NCBI GenBank assembly: GCA_902779785.1
Contig: CACZDC010000001.1
Span: 62,001-126,000 of the forward strand
Length of the DNA stretch: 64,000 bases
Reading direction: 5' to 3'
Source: an uncultured Bacteroidia bacterium
Lineage (GTDB): Bacteria > Bacteroidota > Bacteroidia > Bacteroidales > UBA932
Position numbers and translations under genes: made by a program. Below the pieces are notes generated by a model, which saw nothing but the letters and a program-made list of their open reading frames with translations, had not been told where the DNA came from and searched no databases. Positions 46,854 to 55,754 of this stretch are shown here, one piece after another (the stretch's first letter is position 1; each line of letters starts with the position of its first letter).

Positions 46854-49244
46854 ATGAAAACACATCTTTTTTATGCAATTGCAGCCGGAATCCTGATGGT
46901 ATCTTTTTCCGCCTGCCAGAAAAATGAAATCGAGGACGGGGATGAAAAGACTTTGACAAATGTCCAGGAGCCCGGGCAAAGCGCAGAGGGCATCACAACT
47001 TTCACCGCCTCTCTTGAGATTCCGCAAGCCTCCGCTGCGTCCACCAAGATGACCCTTGAGGACGGAGAGGGAAACCAGAAGGTCCCCAGCTGGGAGGCCG
47101 GCGACAAAATCAAGATTTTCTATGTGGACCCTTCCACCTCGCAAATGACCTCTGTCGAGGGTACGGCAGATGCCGCAGGCCGAGAAACCACTTTCTCCGT
47201 CACCGTCCCTGCAGGAGTCGAGAACTTCTGGGCGGTATATCCCGCCACGCTTGAATCCTCGGTGGATGCTGACGGAAACTTTTCCGTCCCCACCCGAGTT
47301 GGAGACTCGGACGAAACGACCTTCGCGAATGCCTGCATCAGCATTGCCAAATGCGGCAGCGACAAGAGTTTCCGCTTCAAGAATATCTGCTCTGTGCTGA
47401 AATTCACCGTCGCCGAGAGAGGAAATGTAATGAAACTATTGAGCCTGAATGCCACGCCTGTCACCGGTACGGTTCACGCATCCCTCGACGCAAACAATGA
47501 TGTGGTCTATGCCGCCGAGCCCTACACTTCGACCAACTATACGCGCGTATTCAAGGCTCTCCCTTCGGGCGCAACGAACACGGTGTGCTATATGCCTGTC
47601 CTTGTCGGGACCCAGGCGGCCGGTATCGCCATAGACTGCAAGGGCGAGACCAGCAAGCCGGCGGTCTTCGCCCAGATCAGCCTTCCTTTCGAACGCTCCC
47701 ATATCTACAATCTTGGGGAAGTGGACGGCAAGATGGTTACAGACTACTACATTACGGCAACGGGCTCCGGCACTAAAGACGGAAAGTCCATCGGGAATGC
47801 CGGAGATGTCGAGACCTTCAAAAGCCTCGTAGGCATCGTGGCCGGGGATCCTTCGGAAGACAACAGTGTCAAGTGCGCCCGCTATGCGCAGATCTGGAAA
47901 CTCAAGGGAACAACCTTCCATTTCGGGGCCGGGACCTATGTTTTCGGTGATGCTTCGAACGACCGCCTGACCATCGATTTCAACGGCGCCAACGGCTCGC
48001 TCTACGCTCCTTTCACCATCCAGGGTGCAGACCTGGACGTCGAGGGCAATCCCACTACCATCTTCTCCGGCAACGGCACCTACGGCATCCTCAACGTATT
48101 CGACAGGGCCAGGGTCCACATCAATAACGTGGCATTTGCACGCGCCTATAACAGTGTGGCTACTGCCGATGCTACGAAGCCGGATGAAACCAATCTCGGT
48201 GCGGCCCTTTACCTCAAGGCAAAAGGATATAAAAGCATAAAAGCCTCTCCCAGGGTTTGGCTTTCCCATTGCGTATTTGACGCCAACAAGACGGAACACT
48301 CCGCGTCAACCCACATTTTCGAGGGCGGTTCCGCCATCAATCTGGTACACGGTGCGGTCTATGCCGACCACTGTGTCTTCAAGAACAATGTGGATACAAA
48401 GCGAAGCGGCCCGATCAAGTTGTCAGGTAAAGAAGGTTATGTGGATTACCCCGCCTATGCATTCTTCAACGCCTGTCTTTTCACAGGGAATGATGTCCAG
48501 ACAGCCAACGCCGGCCAGATGTCCGGCGTTATCCGACAGAACCGCAAGGGAGGACTTCTCGGCCTTTACAACTGTACATTCTATGGGAATGCCGGAAGCA
48601 ATAAAGCCAGACATATTCTCAATCTAGACAATGCTACCATTGTTGCGAACTGTACGTTTGTTGAAGAATTCAACGGTAATACAGCATATCCGATCAGGCT
48701 TCGTGGGGATGCGGTGGATGGAAAGAATCATTTTATCCTTGCCAACAACATCTTTATGCATACCGAAGCCACTACAGTAGCAAGTAATGTAAGTATTGCG
48801 CTGGCAAAACCTAGTTCGGGCTCAAGGAGTATTTTCAAGTTGTATATGGAAGGCGGGAATCTCTTTGGCTCCACGACGGGTACTTACTATACTGACGGGA
48901 CCCACACAGTCAAGACAGATAATAATGAATTCTCTGGGTTTGCCTATGGCGATATCAATAACGGCTCTTTCGCGGACAATGTGTTCAAGTGGGATGGCAC
49001 GCTAAGTTCCAATAACGTTACTCCGGCCTTTATGTCCGAGGATACTATGGTCAATAACGTGCTGAAGTCTTCAAACATCAATGAAGACGGATCCGACTTT
49101 TTCTCCACTACAGGAAGCGAAGGTGCGGAATCCTATGCCGGCTTCTACACTTGGCTGAATTCCATCGGGGCCATTGATGTGGACGCTATGGGTAATCCCC
49201 GTCCTGCCACAGGCTGGACCCCTGGAGCTTATCAGGCACAATAA
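46854..49244 (+). CDS. Surface lipoprotein: fimbrillin-like N terminus with right-handed beta-helix
   Basis: A 796-residue lipoprotein with lipobox FSAC (Cys about 21). The N-terminal part (about residues 45-290) has fimbrillin-like signatures (STKMTLEDGEGNQKVPSWEAGDKIKIFYVD; FWAVYPA; SVLKFTV; SHIYNLGEV). Residues about 360-795 form a parallel beta-helix (repeated patterns such as NVFDRARVHINNVAFARAYN, AVYADHCVFKNN, GLYNCTFYGN), ending in the usual GAIDVDAMGNPRPATGWTPGAYQ. Such helices are found in polysaccharide lyases and adhesins; no catalytic site is evident, so binding or adhesion is as likely as hydrolysis. Confidence 0.72.
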   Translation: MKTHLFYAIAAGILMVSFSACQKNEIEDGDEKTLTNVQEPGQSAEGITTFTASLEIPQASAASTKMTLEDGEGNQKVPSWEAGDKIKIFYVDPSTSQMTSVEGTADAAGRETTFSVTVPAGVENFWAVYPATLESSVDADGNFSVPTRVGDSDETTFANACISIAKCGSDKSFRFKNICSVLKFTVAERGNVMKLLSLNATPVTGTVHASLDANNDVVYAAEPYTSTNYTRVFKALPSGATNTVCYMPVLVGTQAAGIAIDCKGETSKPAVFAQISLPFERSHIYNLGEVDGKMVTDYYITATGSGTKDGKSIGNAGDVETFKSLVGIVAGDPSEDNSVKCARYAQIWKLKGTTFHFGAGTYVFGDASNDRLTIDFNGANGSLYAPFTIQGADLDVEGNPTTIFSGNGTYGILNVFDRARVHINNVAFARAYNSVATADATKPDETNLGAALYLKAKGYKSIKASPRVWLSHCVFDANKTEHSASTHIFEGGSAINLVHGAVYADHCVFKNNVDTKRSGPIKLSGKEGYVDYPAYAFFNACLFTGNDVQTANAGQMSGVIRQNRKGGLLGLYNCTFYGNAGSNKARHILNLDNATIVANCTFVEEFNGNTAYPIRLRGDAVDGKNHFILANNIFMHTEATTVASNVSIALAKPSSGSRSIFKLYMEGGNLFGSTTGTYYTDGTHTVKTDNNEFSGFAYGDINNGSFADNVFKWDGTLSSNNVTPAFMSEDTMVNNVLKSSNINEDGSDFFSTTGSEGAESYAGFYTWLNSIGAIDVDAMGNPRPATGWTPGAYQAQ

Positions 49245-49254
49245 TTATTTGCCT

Positions 49255-50214
49255 ATGCAGGTAAAATGTCTCACTTGGGCGGCTGCGGCCGCAGTCGCCC
49301 TTTTTCTTCTGGCCTGCTCGAAAAAAGCAGACGAGAAGGAGATCCTTCCGAAAGCAATCACGCTCAATGAGACGGAACTGTTCCTGACGGTAGGGGAAAC
49401 ATCCACCCTTGTGGCAAACGTGTCTCCGTCCGGAGCAAGCGACAAAACAGTGAGCTGGTCCTCCACCAATCCCGCCAAGGTTACGGTGGATGCCGGAGGG
49501 GTTGTGACAGCCGTTTCACAGGGCTCAGCCTATGTTGTCGCCGAAACCGTCAATGCCATCAAGACATCCTGCCTTGTAAATGTTGCCGCAAGTGCGCGCT
49601 ATAAAGTGTCCATCACAGTAGACGGAGCCCCGGCCCCGGCGATGATTTATGGCTGGCCGGGCCGGCAAATACAACTTGCAGCCGCCTCCAGTGACGGTGA
49701 GGAGCACAGCTATCAATGGAGTGCCTCAGCCGGGGCAGCCTCGGTCTCCGAATCCGGCCTGGTCAGCTTCGCCCTCGGCAGTCCGGCCGGGGCCGAAGGC
49801 TATGCCTGGCGGGGAGAATCAAGCATCAAAGTCGTTACGCCGGATGGACGGGGAGCTTCGCTGTCGGCCATCAGTTCAGTCTCAGACCGCTTCCAGTGGG
49901 GATCCTCGAGGGCTGCAATAGGAGGAACAGTTCCCCTTGCGACGGGAGCAGGCGCGACAGTCTCACTCTTCAGTTTCGACGGGACGAATGAAATTGCCAT
50001 CCCTCAGGAGGCCTATTCACTCCGTTCGGGCGACAGTTCAAAACTCGTCGTAGAAGGCAGTTCCGTCAAAGCCCTGGATAATGAGGGCGCTGTCCAGCTG
50101 TATGTCGCTTTCCAGGGAGGAGAAGAAACACTTTGCACTGTCAATATCCAAAAACAGACATCATCGTCCAATTCTACGGTTGAGAGCTATACGGAGGAGA
50201 CTCCGGATTGGTAA
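49255..50214 (+). CDS. Big_2 Ig-like lipoprotein ending in acidic tail with Trp
   Basis: A 319-residue lipoprotein with lipobox FLLAC (Cys about 19). A Big_2 domain lies at about 35-110 (AITLNETELFLTVGETSTLVANVSP ... TAVSQGSAYVVAETV), followed by an Ig-like half that is only partly recognised. It ends YTEETPDW. Start at ATG 49255, 10 nt after the previous stop; an upstream in-frame ATG at 49174 would lie inside the preceding gene. A surface-exposed role is inferred. Confidence 0.7.
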   Translation: MQVKCLTWAAAAAVALFLLACSKKADEKEILPKAITLNETELFLTVGETSTLVANVSPSGASDKTVSWSSTNPAKVTVDAGGVVTAVSQGSAYVVAETVNAIKTSCLVNVAASARYKVSITVDGAPAPAMIYGWPGRQIQLAAASSDGEEHSYQWSASAGAASVSESGLVSFALGSPAGAEGYAWRGESSIKVVTPDGRGASLSAISSVSDRFQWGSSRAAIGGTVPLATGAGATVSLFSFDGTNEIAIPQEAYSLRSGDSSKLVVEGSSVKALDNEGAVQLYVAFQGGEETLCTVNIQKQTSSSNSTVESYTEETPDW

Positions 50215-50220
50215 ACAGAA

Positions 50221-51075
50221 ATGAGTGATAGAAAATCAACAAGCTTTATTTTAATCTTAAGCCTAGCTGCGGTTTTACTTCTCGCCTGCCGGGAGGCGGA
50301 ATCGCCATATACTGAACAATATACGACACTGACTGCCGAAATTGAGACTGGGACAAAAGCATCCGTCAGTGACGCCGGAGCGGTCTTGTGGAACGCCGGG
50401 GATGCCATATCTGTATTCAATGGGAGCGCCTTTGACACTATGACGCTCTCCGGTGGCGAGGGCTCTGCAACAGGTATTTTCCGAGGCAATATGCAGGGGC
50501 CGGCGCAGGTGGTAGCCCTGTATCCGGCCTCAAGCGGTCATTCATACGCAGGAGGAACTGTTTTGTTCCATCTCCCTGACAGCTATTCGTATTCCGAAAA
50601 CGGTAATGCCAGAATGCCGCTTATGGCTCTTGTATCAGGCAGCGGAAATCTTAAATTCAGGCATCTTGGAGGCGTGTTGAAAGTCTCTTACAGCGGGATT
50701 CCGGCCCAAGCGGACCGCTTCGTATTCACGGCTCAGGGACAGCGCATTACGGGTGATTTCAGTGCTGCGCTGAGCAAAACAGCCATCCTCCAGGCAGAAT
50801 CGGGTGATTCCGGCAACACGGTCACGGTTTCCTTTACCCCGGATGCCGCTGTCACCTGCCGGACTTTTTATGTACCTCTTCCTGTCGGTCAGTATTCGGA
50901 CTTCTGTGTGACCCTGTACGGTGGAAACACCCTTCTGGACAGGCACAACGGCCGCAACGATGTCAATCGGATTGAAAAGGCCGGGCTGCTCATAATGCCG
51001 GGAATAAGCGCTGATGGGGATAATATTTCTTCCGTAGAACTATTTTATGAGGACGATTACACGACTCAATGGTAA
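50221..51075 (+). CDS. Fimbrillin-like lipoprotein with acidic Trp-terminal tail
   Basis: A 284-residue lipoprotein with lipobox LLLAC (Cys about 23). The organisation TLTAEIETGTKASVSDAGAVLWNAGDAISVFNG, VVALYPA, FRHLGGVLKVSYSG and a long C-terminal beta region resembles fimbrillin-family proteins (FimA/Mfa superfamily). The C-terminal residues FYEDDYTTQW are acidic and end in Trp. The protein strongly resembles the N-terminal half of the next gene product, so they are likely paralogues. The next gene's in-frame ATG at 51069 overlaps this stop. Confidence 0.7.
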   Translation: MSDRKSTSFILILSLAAVLLLACREAESPYTEQYTTLTAEIETGTKASVSDAGAVLWNAGDAISVFNGSAFDTMTLSGGEGSATGIFRGNMQGPAQVVALYPASSGHSYAGGTVLFHLPDSYSYSENGNARMPLMALVSGSGNLKFRHLGGVLKVSYSGIPAQADRFVFTAQGQRITGDFSAALSKTAILQAESGDSGNTVTVSFTPDAAVTCRTFYVPLPVGQYSDFCVTLYGGNTLLDRHNGRNDVNRIEKAGLLIMPGISADGDNISSVELFYEDDYTTQW

Positions 51076-51089
51076 ATACAGACAGGTTT

Positions 51090-52772
51090 ATGCTTAAACG
51101 TTTATTATTCATATCTGCGTTGATTTCCGTAGTCTCGTGCTCGATGGATATGGATGTTCATCCGACAATGAGGATGGTTTCCTTTAAGGCCAATCTCGAA
51201 GAAGATGAGTCTCAGATGCAGGAATTGAAGGCTTCAGTCGGTGAACAAGGAGTCCTCAGCTGGCAGGAAGGAGATAAAATCGCAGTCCTGGATGACAGCG
51301 GAACATTTCGTGAGTTTACGCTCACAGAGGGCGCAGGCACCACTGCAGCCACATTTGCAGGATTGATTCCGGAGGGCAGAACTACGACAACAGTGGCTGT
51401 GTTCCCCTGGAACGGCGGCCATAGCTGGTCATCATCGACGGGACTGAGCCTTTCTCTGCCTGCTGAATACGCCGTGGAAGATTCAGGGAAAGCCCTGATG
51501 CCGATGATTGCCTCTTTCCAAAAGGAAGGTGATCCGCTGCATTTCCGCTATGCCGGAGGCCTGATGCAACTGACCATACGTGACATTCCGTCTGGGGCAA
51601 ACGCTATCCGGCTCTCGTCCAGAGGAAATCGCCTGAGCGGATCGTTTACAATAGCAGACGTCACTTCTGCGGATGCCTCGGCCGTTTCCGAAAGCACCGT
51701 TGAGGCTGATACGACGGTGACGGTGAATTTTTCAGGGAATGCGTCGGAAATGAAGTTTTTCTTTCCGCTCCCTGCTGTCTGCCTGAACGGATTCACTATT
51801 GACCTGTACAATGCTTCCGGGACTCTTCTCGGAAGGAAGCACGCACCTGCGACGCAGTCAGTTTCGCGTGGATATCTTCTTCAGATGCCGGCAGTTTCCC
51901 TTACTCCGGTCCTTGAGTATAAAAAGCTGAAATTTATTGAATACAATATTCTCCAGGGTATGAAGAATGATTATCCGAACAATATGGATAACTTCGTAGC
52001 CTGGGTGAATTTGAGAAAACCTGACATCTTTGTCATCTGCGAAGGCCGGACATACGATAATGACAACCCCATCGGAAATGGAAACAGACCTATGCCGGAT
52101 CATATTTCGGAACTTGCTGCCCGTTGGGGACATTCCTATACCAGAGTTGGCGCCGGGAAAGGCGGCAACCCAGTGATTGTCACCTCCCGCTTCCCGATAA
52201 CTCTTGTCCAGAATATCACCGATGCTGTTTATACGAATGGCGCGCTTCATATCAGAATTGAAGGTTTTGACATCGTAGCCACACATTGTTATTATTCTCA
52301 CGATTCTGAGGCCGGGGAGCAGAAGAGGATCGCGGAAATGGAGGCCACCACCGATGCCACCATCAACAACCCGGCATATGCCGGCATTGAAAACTGGATC
52401 CTTACCGGTGATTTGAATTCCTATTGGAAAGAAGACAAGGAGCACTATATCTGGCACACAGAGCGGGATTATGACTGGATTGTACAGGATTACGTTCACG
52501 CCCACTGGGGTCACGATGTTCTCTATGAGAAGAATAATGGCGCCTGGATGCCGACGATGGACCACGGTCATAGCAGAATAGACTATTTCTTTGCTTCAGA
52601 CGCTGTTTATCCATTCATTGTTGAGGCCAGGGTTTTGCACGACAGCTTTACAGACAACACTTCTGGCGCATCGGATCACCGGCCGCTTCAGGTGATTTAT
52701 GAACGAGCCGTATTTTCAGAAGAACAGAATGCGGGTATCTGGGATATGAACCCGGTAACAGGAGAATGGTAA
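51090..52772 (+). CDS. Fimbrillin-like/EEP fusion lipoprotein
   Basis: A 560-residue lipoprotein with lipobox VVSC (Cys about 17). Residues about 25-270 are fimbrillin-like (VSFKANLEEDESQ, VLSWQEGDKIAVLDD, VAVFPWNGGHSW, FRYAGGLMQLTIRDIP). Residues about 279-560 are an EEP-fold domain: IEYNILQGM, FVICEGRT, THCYYSHDSE, LTGDLNSYW, RIDYFFASD, SDHRPLQVIY, with catalytic Asn, Glu, Asp/Asn and Asp-His in place. The end DMNPVTGEW is Trp-terminal. A fimbrillin-like module joined to a phosphodiesterase is unusual. The alternative start at 51069 adds seven residues; 51090 gives a standard signal peptide. Confidence 0.78.
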   Translation: MLKRLLFISALISVVSCSMDMDVHPTMRMVSFKANLEEDESQMQELKASVGEQGVLSWQEGDKIAVLDDSGTFREFTLTEGAGTTAATFAGLIPEGRTTTTVAVFPWNGGHSWSSSTGLSLSLPAEYAVEDSGKALMPMIASFQKEGDPLHFRYAGGLMQLTIRDIPSGANAIRLSSRGNRLSGSFTIADVTSADASAVSESTVEADTTVTVNFSGNASEMKFFFPLPAVCLNGFTIDLYNASGTLLGRKHAPATQSVSRGYLLQMPAVSLTPVLEYKKLKFIEYNILQGMKNDYPNNMDNFVAWVNLRKPDIFVICEGRTYDNDNPIGNGNRPMPDHISELAARWGHSYTRVGAGKGGNPVIVTSRFPITLVQNITDAVYTNGALHIRIEGFDIVATHCYYSHDSEAGEQKRIAEMEATTDATINNPAYAGIENWILTGDLNSYWKEDKEHYIWHTERDYDWIVQDYVHAHWGHDVLYEKNNGAWMPTMDHGHSRIDYFFASDAVYPFIVEARVLHDSFTDNTSGASDHRPLQVIYERAVFSEEQNAGIWDMNPVTGEW

Positions 52773-52774
52773 AG

Positions 52775-52918
52775 ATGGGAGATTTCAAATATACAAGTCC
52801 GAAAATCACTTTATTGAATATTGAATTCGATCACAGCGTCCTCACTTTTGCAAGTGCGGAATCTATGAACGCCGGTTCCGGCACCTGGGGGGCCGCGGAA
52901 GATGATAATGAGCCATAG
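52775..52918 (+). CDS. Small acidic-tailed protein (47 aa)
   Basis: A short ORF 2 nt after the fimbrillin-EEP stop and 6 nt before the GH31 start, too short for ordinary calling. It reads MGDFKYTSPKITLLNIEFD, then SVLTFASAESMNAGSGTW and an acidic end EDDNEP. An in-frame ATG at 52766 overlaps the preceding stop (ATGGTAA) and would add MVK. The plan (KY-x-SP-x-I, hydrophobic strand, Ser/Gly-rich turn, acidic tail) is the same as the 51-residue ORF at 46678. The function is unknown. Confidence 0.6.
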   Translation: MGDFKYTSPKITLLNIEFDHSVLTFASAESMNAGSGTWGAAEDDNEP

Positions 52919-52924
52919 TTTTGG

Positions 52925-55747
52925 ATGATGGTTTTGCCGATTATAATTACTTGCCTGCTTGCTCTCACTGCTGTTCCGCCACAGAATCCTGTCGCTGATC
53001 CGGATGCAGTAGTGATTTCAGGCAGAGCGCGTTTCACTGTCTTGACTTCCAGGCTGATCCGGATGGAATGGTCAGAGGACGGTGTATTTGAGGACAACAG
53101 CACCCTTGGCATAGTCAACCGCAGGCTGGATGTGCCGCCATATAAGAAAAGTGTCAGCCGCAAGGGTGCGATTATCCGTACGGACGACATTACTCTGGTC
53201 TATAAAGGCCCAGGGCGATTCGATGCGGAAAACCTGTTCGTGGAGTTTACAATGCCGGATGCCGCAGCTCCGAAGGGAGTGCGTAAAGTGAAATGGACCC
53301 CTGGAGCTGACGACAGCGCCAATCTGATGGGTACTTTCCGGACCCTGGACGGCTGCAAGGGCTTCGAGCAGATCAATTTCCGGGGCGATCCTTACGAGAA
53401 GGGATTACTATCCCGTGACGGGTGGGCCCTTGTGGATGAAAGCGGGCGTCATCTTCTTGTCGCAGACAACTCCGACTGGGGAGTATGGGTGGCTCCAAGG
53501 CCGTCCGGCGACCGGCTTGACTGGTATATTTTCGCCTATGGACACGACTACAAGCAGGCCCTGTCTGATTTTACGAAGATTGCCGGCCGCATACCTTTGC
53601 CGCCGAAATATGTTTTCGGCTACTGGTGGAGCCGTTACTGGCAGTACAGCGACTTCGAGTTCATAAACCTCGGCAAAGAAATCCGTTCCAGGGGGATTCC
53701 GATAGACGTGATGGTCATCGATATGGACTGGCACGATACCTGGAGCCTCAAGAGCTTTAAACGCTCTCCTAAAGATGAATTCGGAGAGCCAATAGGCTGG
53801 ACTGGGTATTCCTGGCAGAAGGAGCTGTTTCCGGATCCGGAGAACACCTTGAAGCAGTTGCACAAGATGAATCTGAGGACTTCACTCAACCTTCACCCCG
53901 CTTCCGGCATCCAGCCTTATGAGGACTGCTACGACAGATTTGTAAAGGACTATCTTTCACGTACTTCCGACTATGACGGCCCGAATGGTTATGTCTATGC
54001 CAAAGGAGATTCGCTGATATACCGGCGCAGTGATCCATCGACACGCTCGGACAGCCTCGCTTCCGGCGGGGAGAAATGCCCCGTTCCCTTCCGTATGGAC
54101 CAGAAGGAATGGGCGGATGCATATTTCAATTCGGTCATACACCCTCTGGAGAAGCAGGGCGTGGATTTCTGGTGGATTGACTGGCAACAGTGGAAACTCA
54201 GCGAATATGTGCCCGGACTCAGCAATACCTTCTGGCTCAACTACACATTCTTCAACGACAAAGTACGGCAGAGCAAGAGTCTCGGCTTGTCTGCAGACAG
54301 GCCTCTGATCTATCACCGCTGGGGCGGGGTAGGAAGCCACCGCTATCAAATCGGATTCTCAGGAGACTGCTACGACACCTGGGAAGTACTGCGTTTCCTG
54401 CCTTATTTCACCGCGACATCATCGAATGTCGGCTACGGCTACTGGGGGCACGACATCGGTGGCCATATCCATTTCAAGGAGGCAGATCCTTACCAGCCGG
54501 AACTGTATACGAGATGGCTGCAGTACGGTGTGTTTACTCCGATTTTCAAGACACACTGTTCCAAAAACGCCCTTCAGGAACGCCGGGTATGGGCATATCC
54601 TCCGGAGTATTCCGAACCTATGCAGAAGGCCATTCGTTTACGTTACGATCTGTCTTGTTACATATATGACGCGGCCCGGGAGGCTTATGACACAGGGGTG
54701 TCGATCTGCCGTCCTATGTACTACGACTGGCCCGAGTGTGACGAGGCCTACTCTATGAAGGAGCAGAATATGTTCGGAGACCTTATTTTAGCAACGGCCG
54801 TTTGTTCGCCGGTTTCACCGGACACCGGACTTGCCACGCGTGAAATCTGGTTCCCTAAAGGCTGCGACTGGTATGATATGGCTACGGGAGTGGTCTACAG
54901 GGGCGGCCAGAAGCTTTTTTTACAATATACAATAAATGAGAATCCCTGGTATGTGAAGGCAGGATCCATCTTACCTCTTGCTGATGAGACCATTAATTCC
55001 CTTCAGGAGAAGAGCAATGTGCTGAGGCTCCTGGTCGTGCCCGGTGACGGTGAAAGCGAATACCTCCATTATGAAGACGACGGCGTTTCCCAGGCTTATT
55101 TGCGAGACTGTGCGACAACGCTTTTCCGAAAACAATCCTCCCCAGGGTACTGTCGGGTTGAGTTGGGCGCCAGACAGGGTTCTTATGCGGGGATGGATCT
55201 GAACAGGCGCGTCAGTGTTATACTGGAAGGAGTGTCAGTGCCGGAAAAGGTATCGGTGGATGGAATTATTATTCCATACTTGCGCTTTCCGGAAGACAAT
55301 CCGTCGAAGCCGTCCTGGCGCTATGTCGGGGAGGACCTCTCCGTAGTCGTCACCATTCCGGAACAAGCGGCATCAAACACGGTCAATGTTGAATGCTACT
55401 ATCCGGAGGAAAGGCCTTCAACGGATCTTCTGCGCGGAAAGAAGGGCCTTTTCCATAGGATGATGCAATTGACTCCTGACGTGAAGGATATGTTCAATAC
55501 AAGTGTCAACAGTTTTCAGATTGTTTCCCGACCGTTCCTTAAAGCCGCTCAATGTGCAAGCCGGATTAATGCCAATCCGGGCGGCTTGGCTGAATATATC
55601 GGAGAGATAGATATGCTGGCTGTCGAGGAAGATCTTCTGCGTGAAGCGCAGATTATCCGCGATTCGAACGCCCCTGCTGTAAAAAAACAAAGAAAGATAT
55701 CGGCAATTATGGGCTGTCTTGAGCACATCAAGGCCCAGAAACTATAA
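52925..55747 (+). CDS. GH31-family alpha-glycosidase
   Basis: A 940-residue secreted glycoside hydrolase with a signal peptide (MMVLPIIITCLLALTAV). An N-terminal beta-sandwich leads into the (beta/alpha)8 barrel with VFGYWWSRYWQY, DVMVIDMDWHDTW, the catalytic nucleophile motif FWWIDWQQW (Asp about residue 419), the acid/base GFSGDCYDTWEVLRFLPYF (Asp about 480) and GYGYWGHDIGGH. Two C-terminal beta domains follow, with a long C-terminal helical tail (about 840-940). GH31 members act on alpha-glucosides, alpha-xylosides or related sugars; the exact specificity is not clear. An in-frame ATG at 52928 is an alternative start. Confidence 0.9.
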   Translation: MMVLPIIITCLLALTAVPPQNPVADPDAVVISGRARFTVLTSRLIRMEWSEDGVFEDNSTLGIVNRRLDVPPYKKSVSRKGAIIRTDDITLVYKGPGRFDAENLFVEFTMPDAAAPKGVRKVKWTPGADDSANLMGTFRTLDGCKGFEQINFRGDPYEKGLLSRDGWALVDESGRHLLVADNSDWGVWVAPRPSGDRLDWYIFAYGHDYKQALSDFTKIAGRIPLPPKYVFGYWWSRYWQYSDFEFINLGKEIRSRGIPIDVMVIDMDWHDTWSLKSFKRSPKDEFGEPIGWTGYSWQKELFPDPENTLKQLHKMNLRTSLNLHPASGIQPYEDCYDRFVKDYLSRTSDYDGPNGYVYAKGDSLIYRRSDPSTRSDSLASGGEKCPVPFRMDQKEWADAYFNSVIHPLEKQGVDFWWIDWQQWKLSEYVPGLSNTFWLNYTFFNDKVRQSKSLGLSADRPLIYHRWGGVGSHRYQIGFSGDCYDTWEVLRFLPYFTATSSNVGYGYWGHDIGGHIHFKEADPYQPELYTRWLQYGVFTPIFKTHCSKNALQERRVWAYPPEYSEPMQKAIRLRYDLSCYIYDAAREAYDTGVSICRPMYYDWPECDEAYSMKEQNMFGDLILATAVCSPVSPDTGLATREIWFPKGCDWYDMATGVVYRGGQKLFLQYTINENPWYVKAGSILPLADETINSLQEKSNVLRLLVVPGDGESEYLHYEDDGVSQAYLRDCATTLFRKQSSPGYCRVELGARQGSYAGMDLNRRVSVILEGVSVPEKVSVDGIIIPYLRFPEDNPSKPSWRYVGEDLSVVVTIPEQAASNTVNVECYYPEERPSTDLLRGKKGLFHRMMQLTPDVKDMFNTSVNSFQIVSRPFLKAAQCASRINANPGGLAEYIGEIDMLAVEEDLLREAQIIRDSNAPAVKKQRKISAIMGCLEHIKAQKL

Positions 55748-55754
55748 TACTGCT

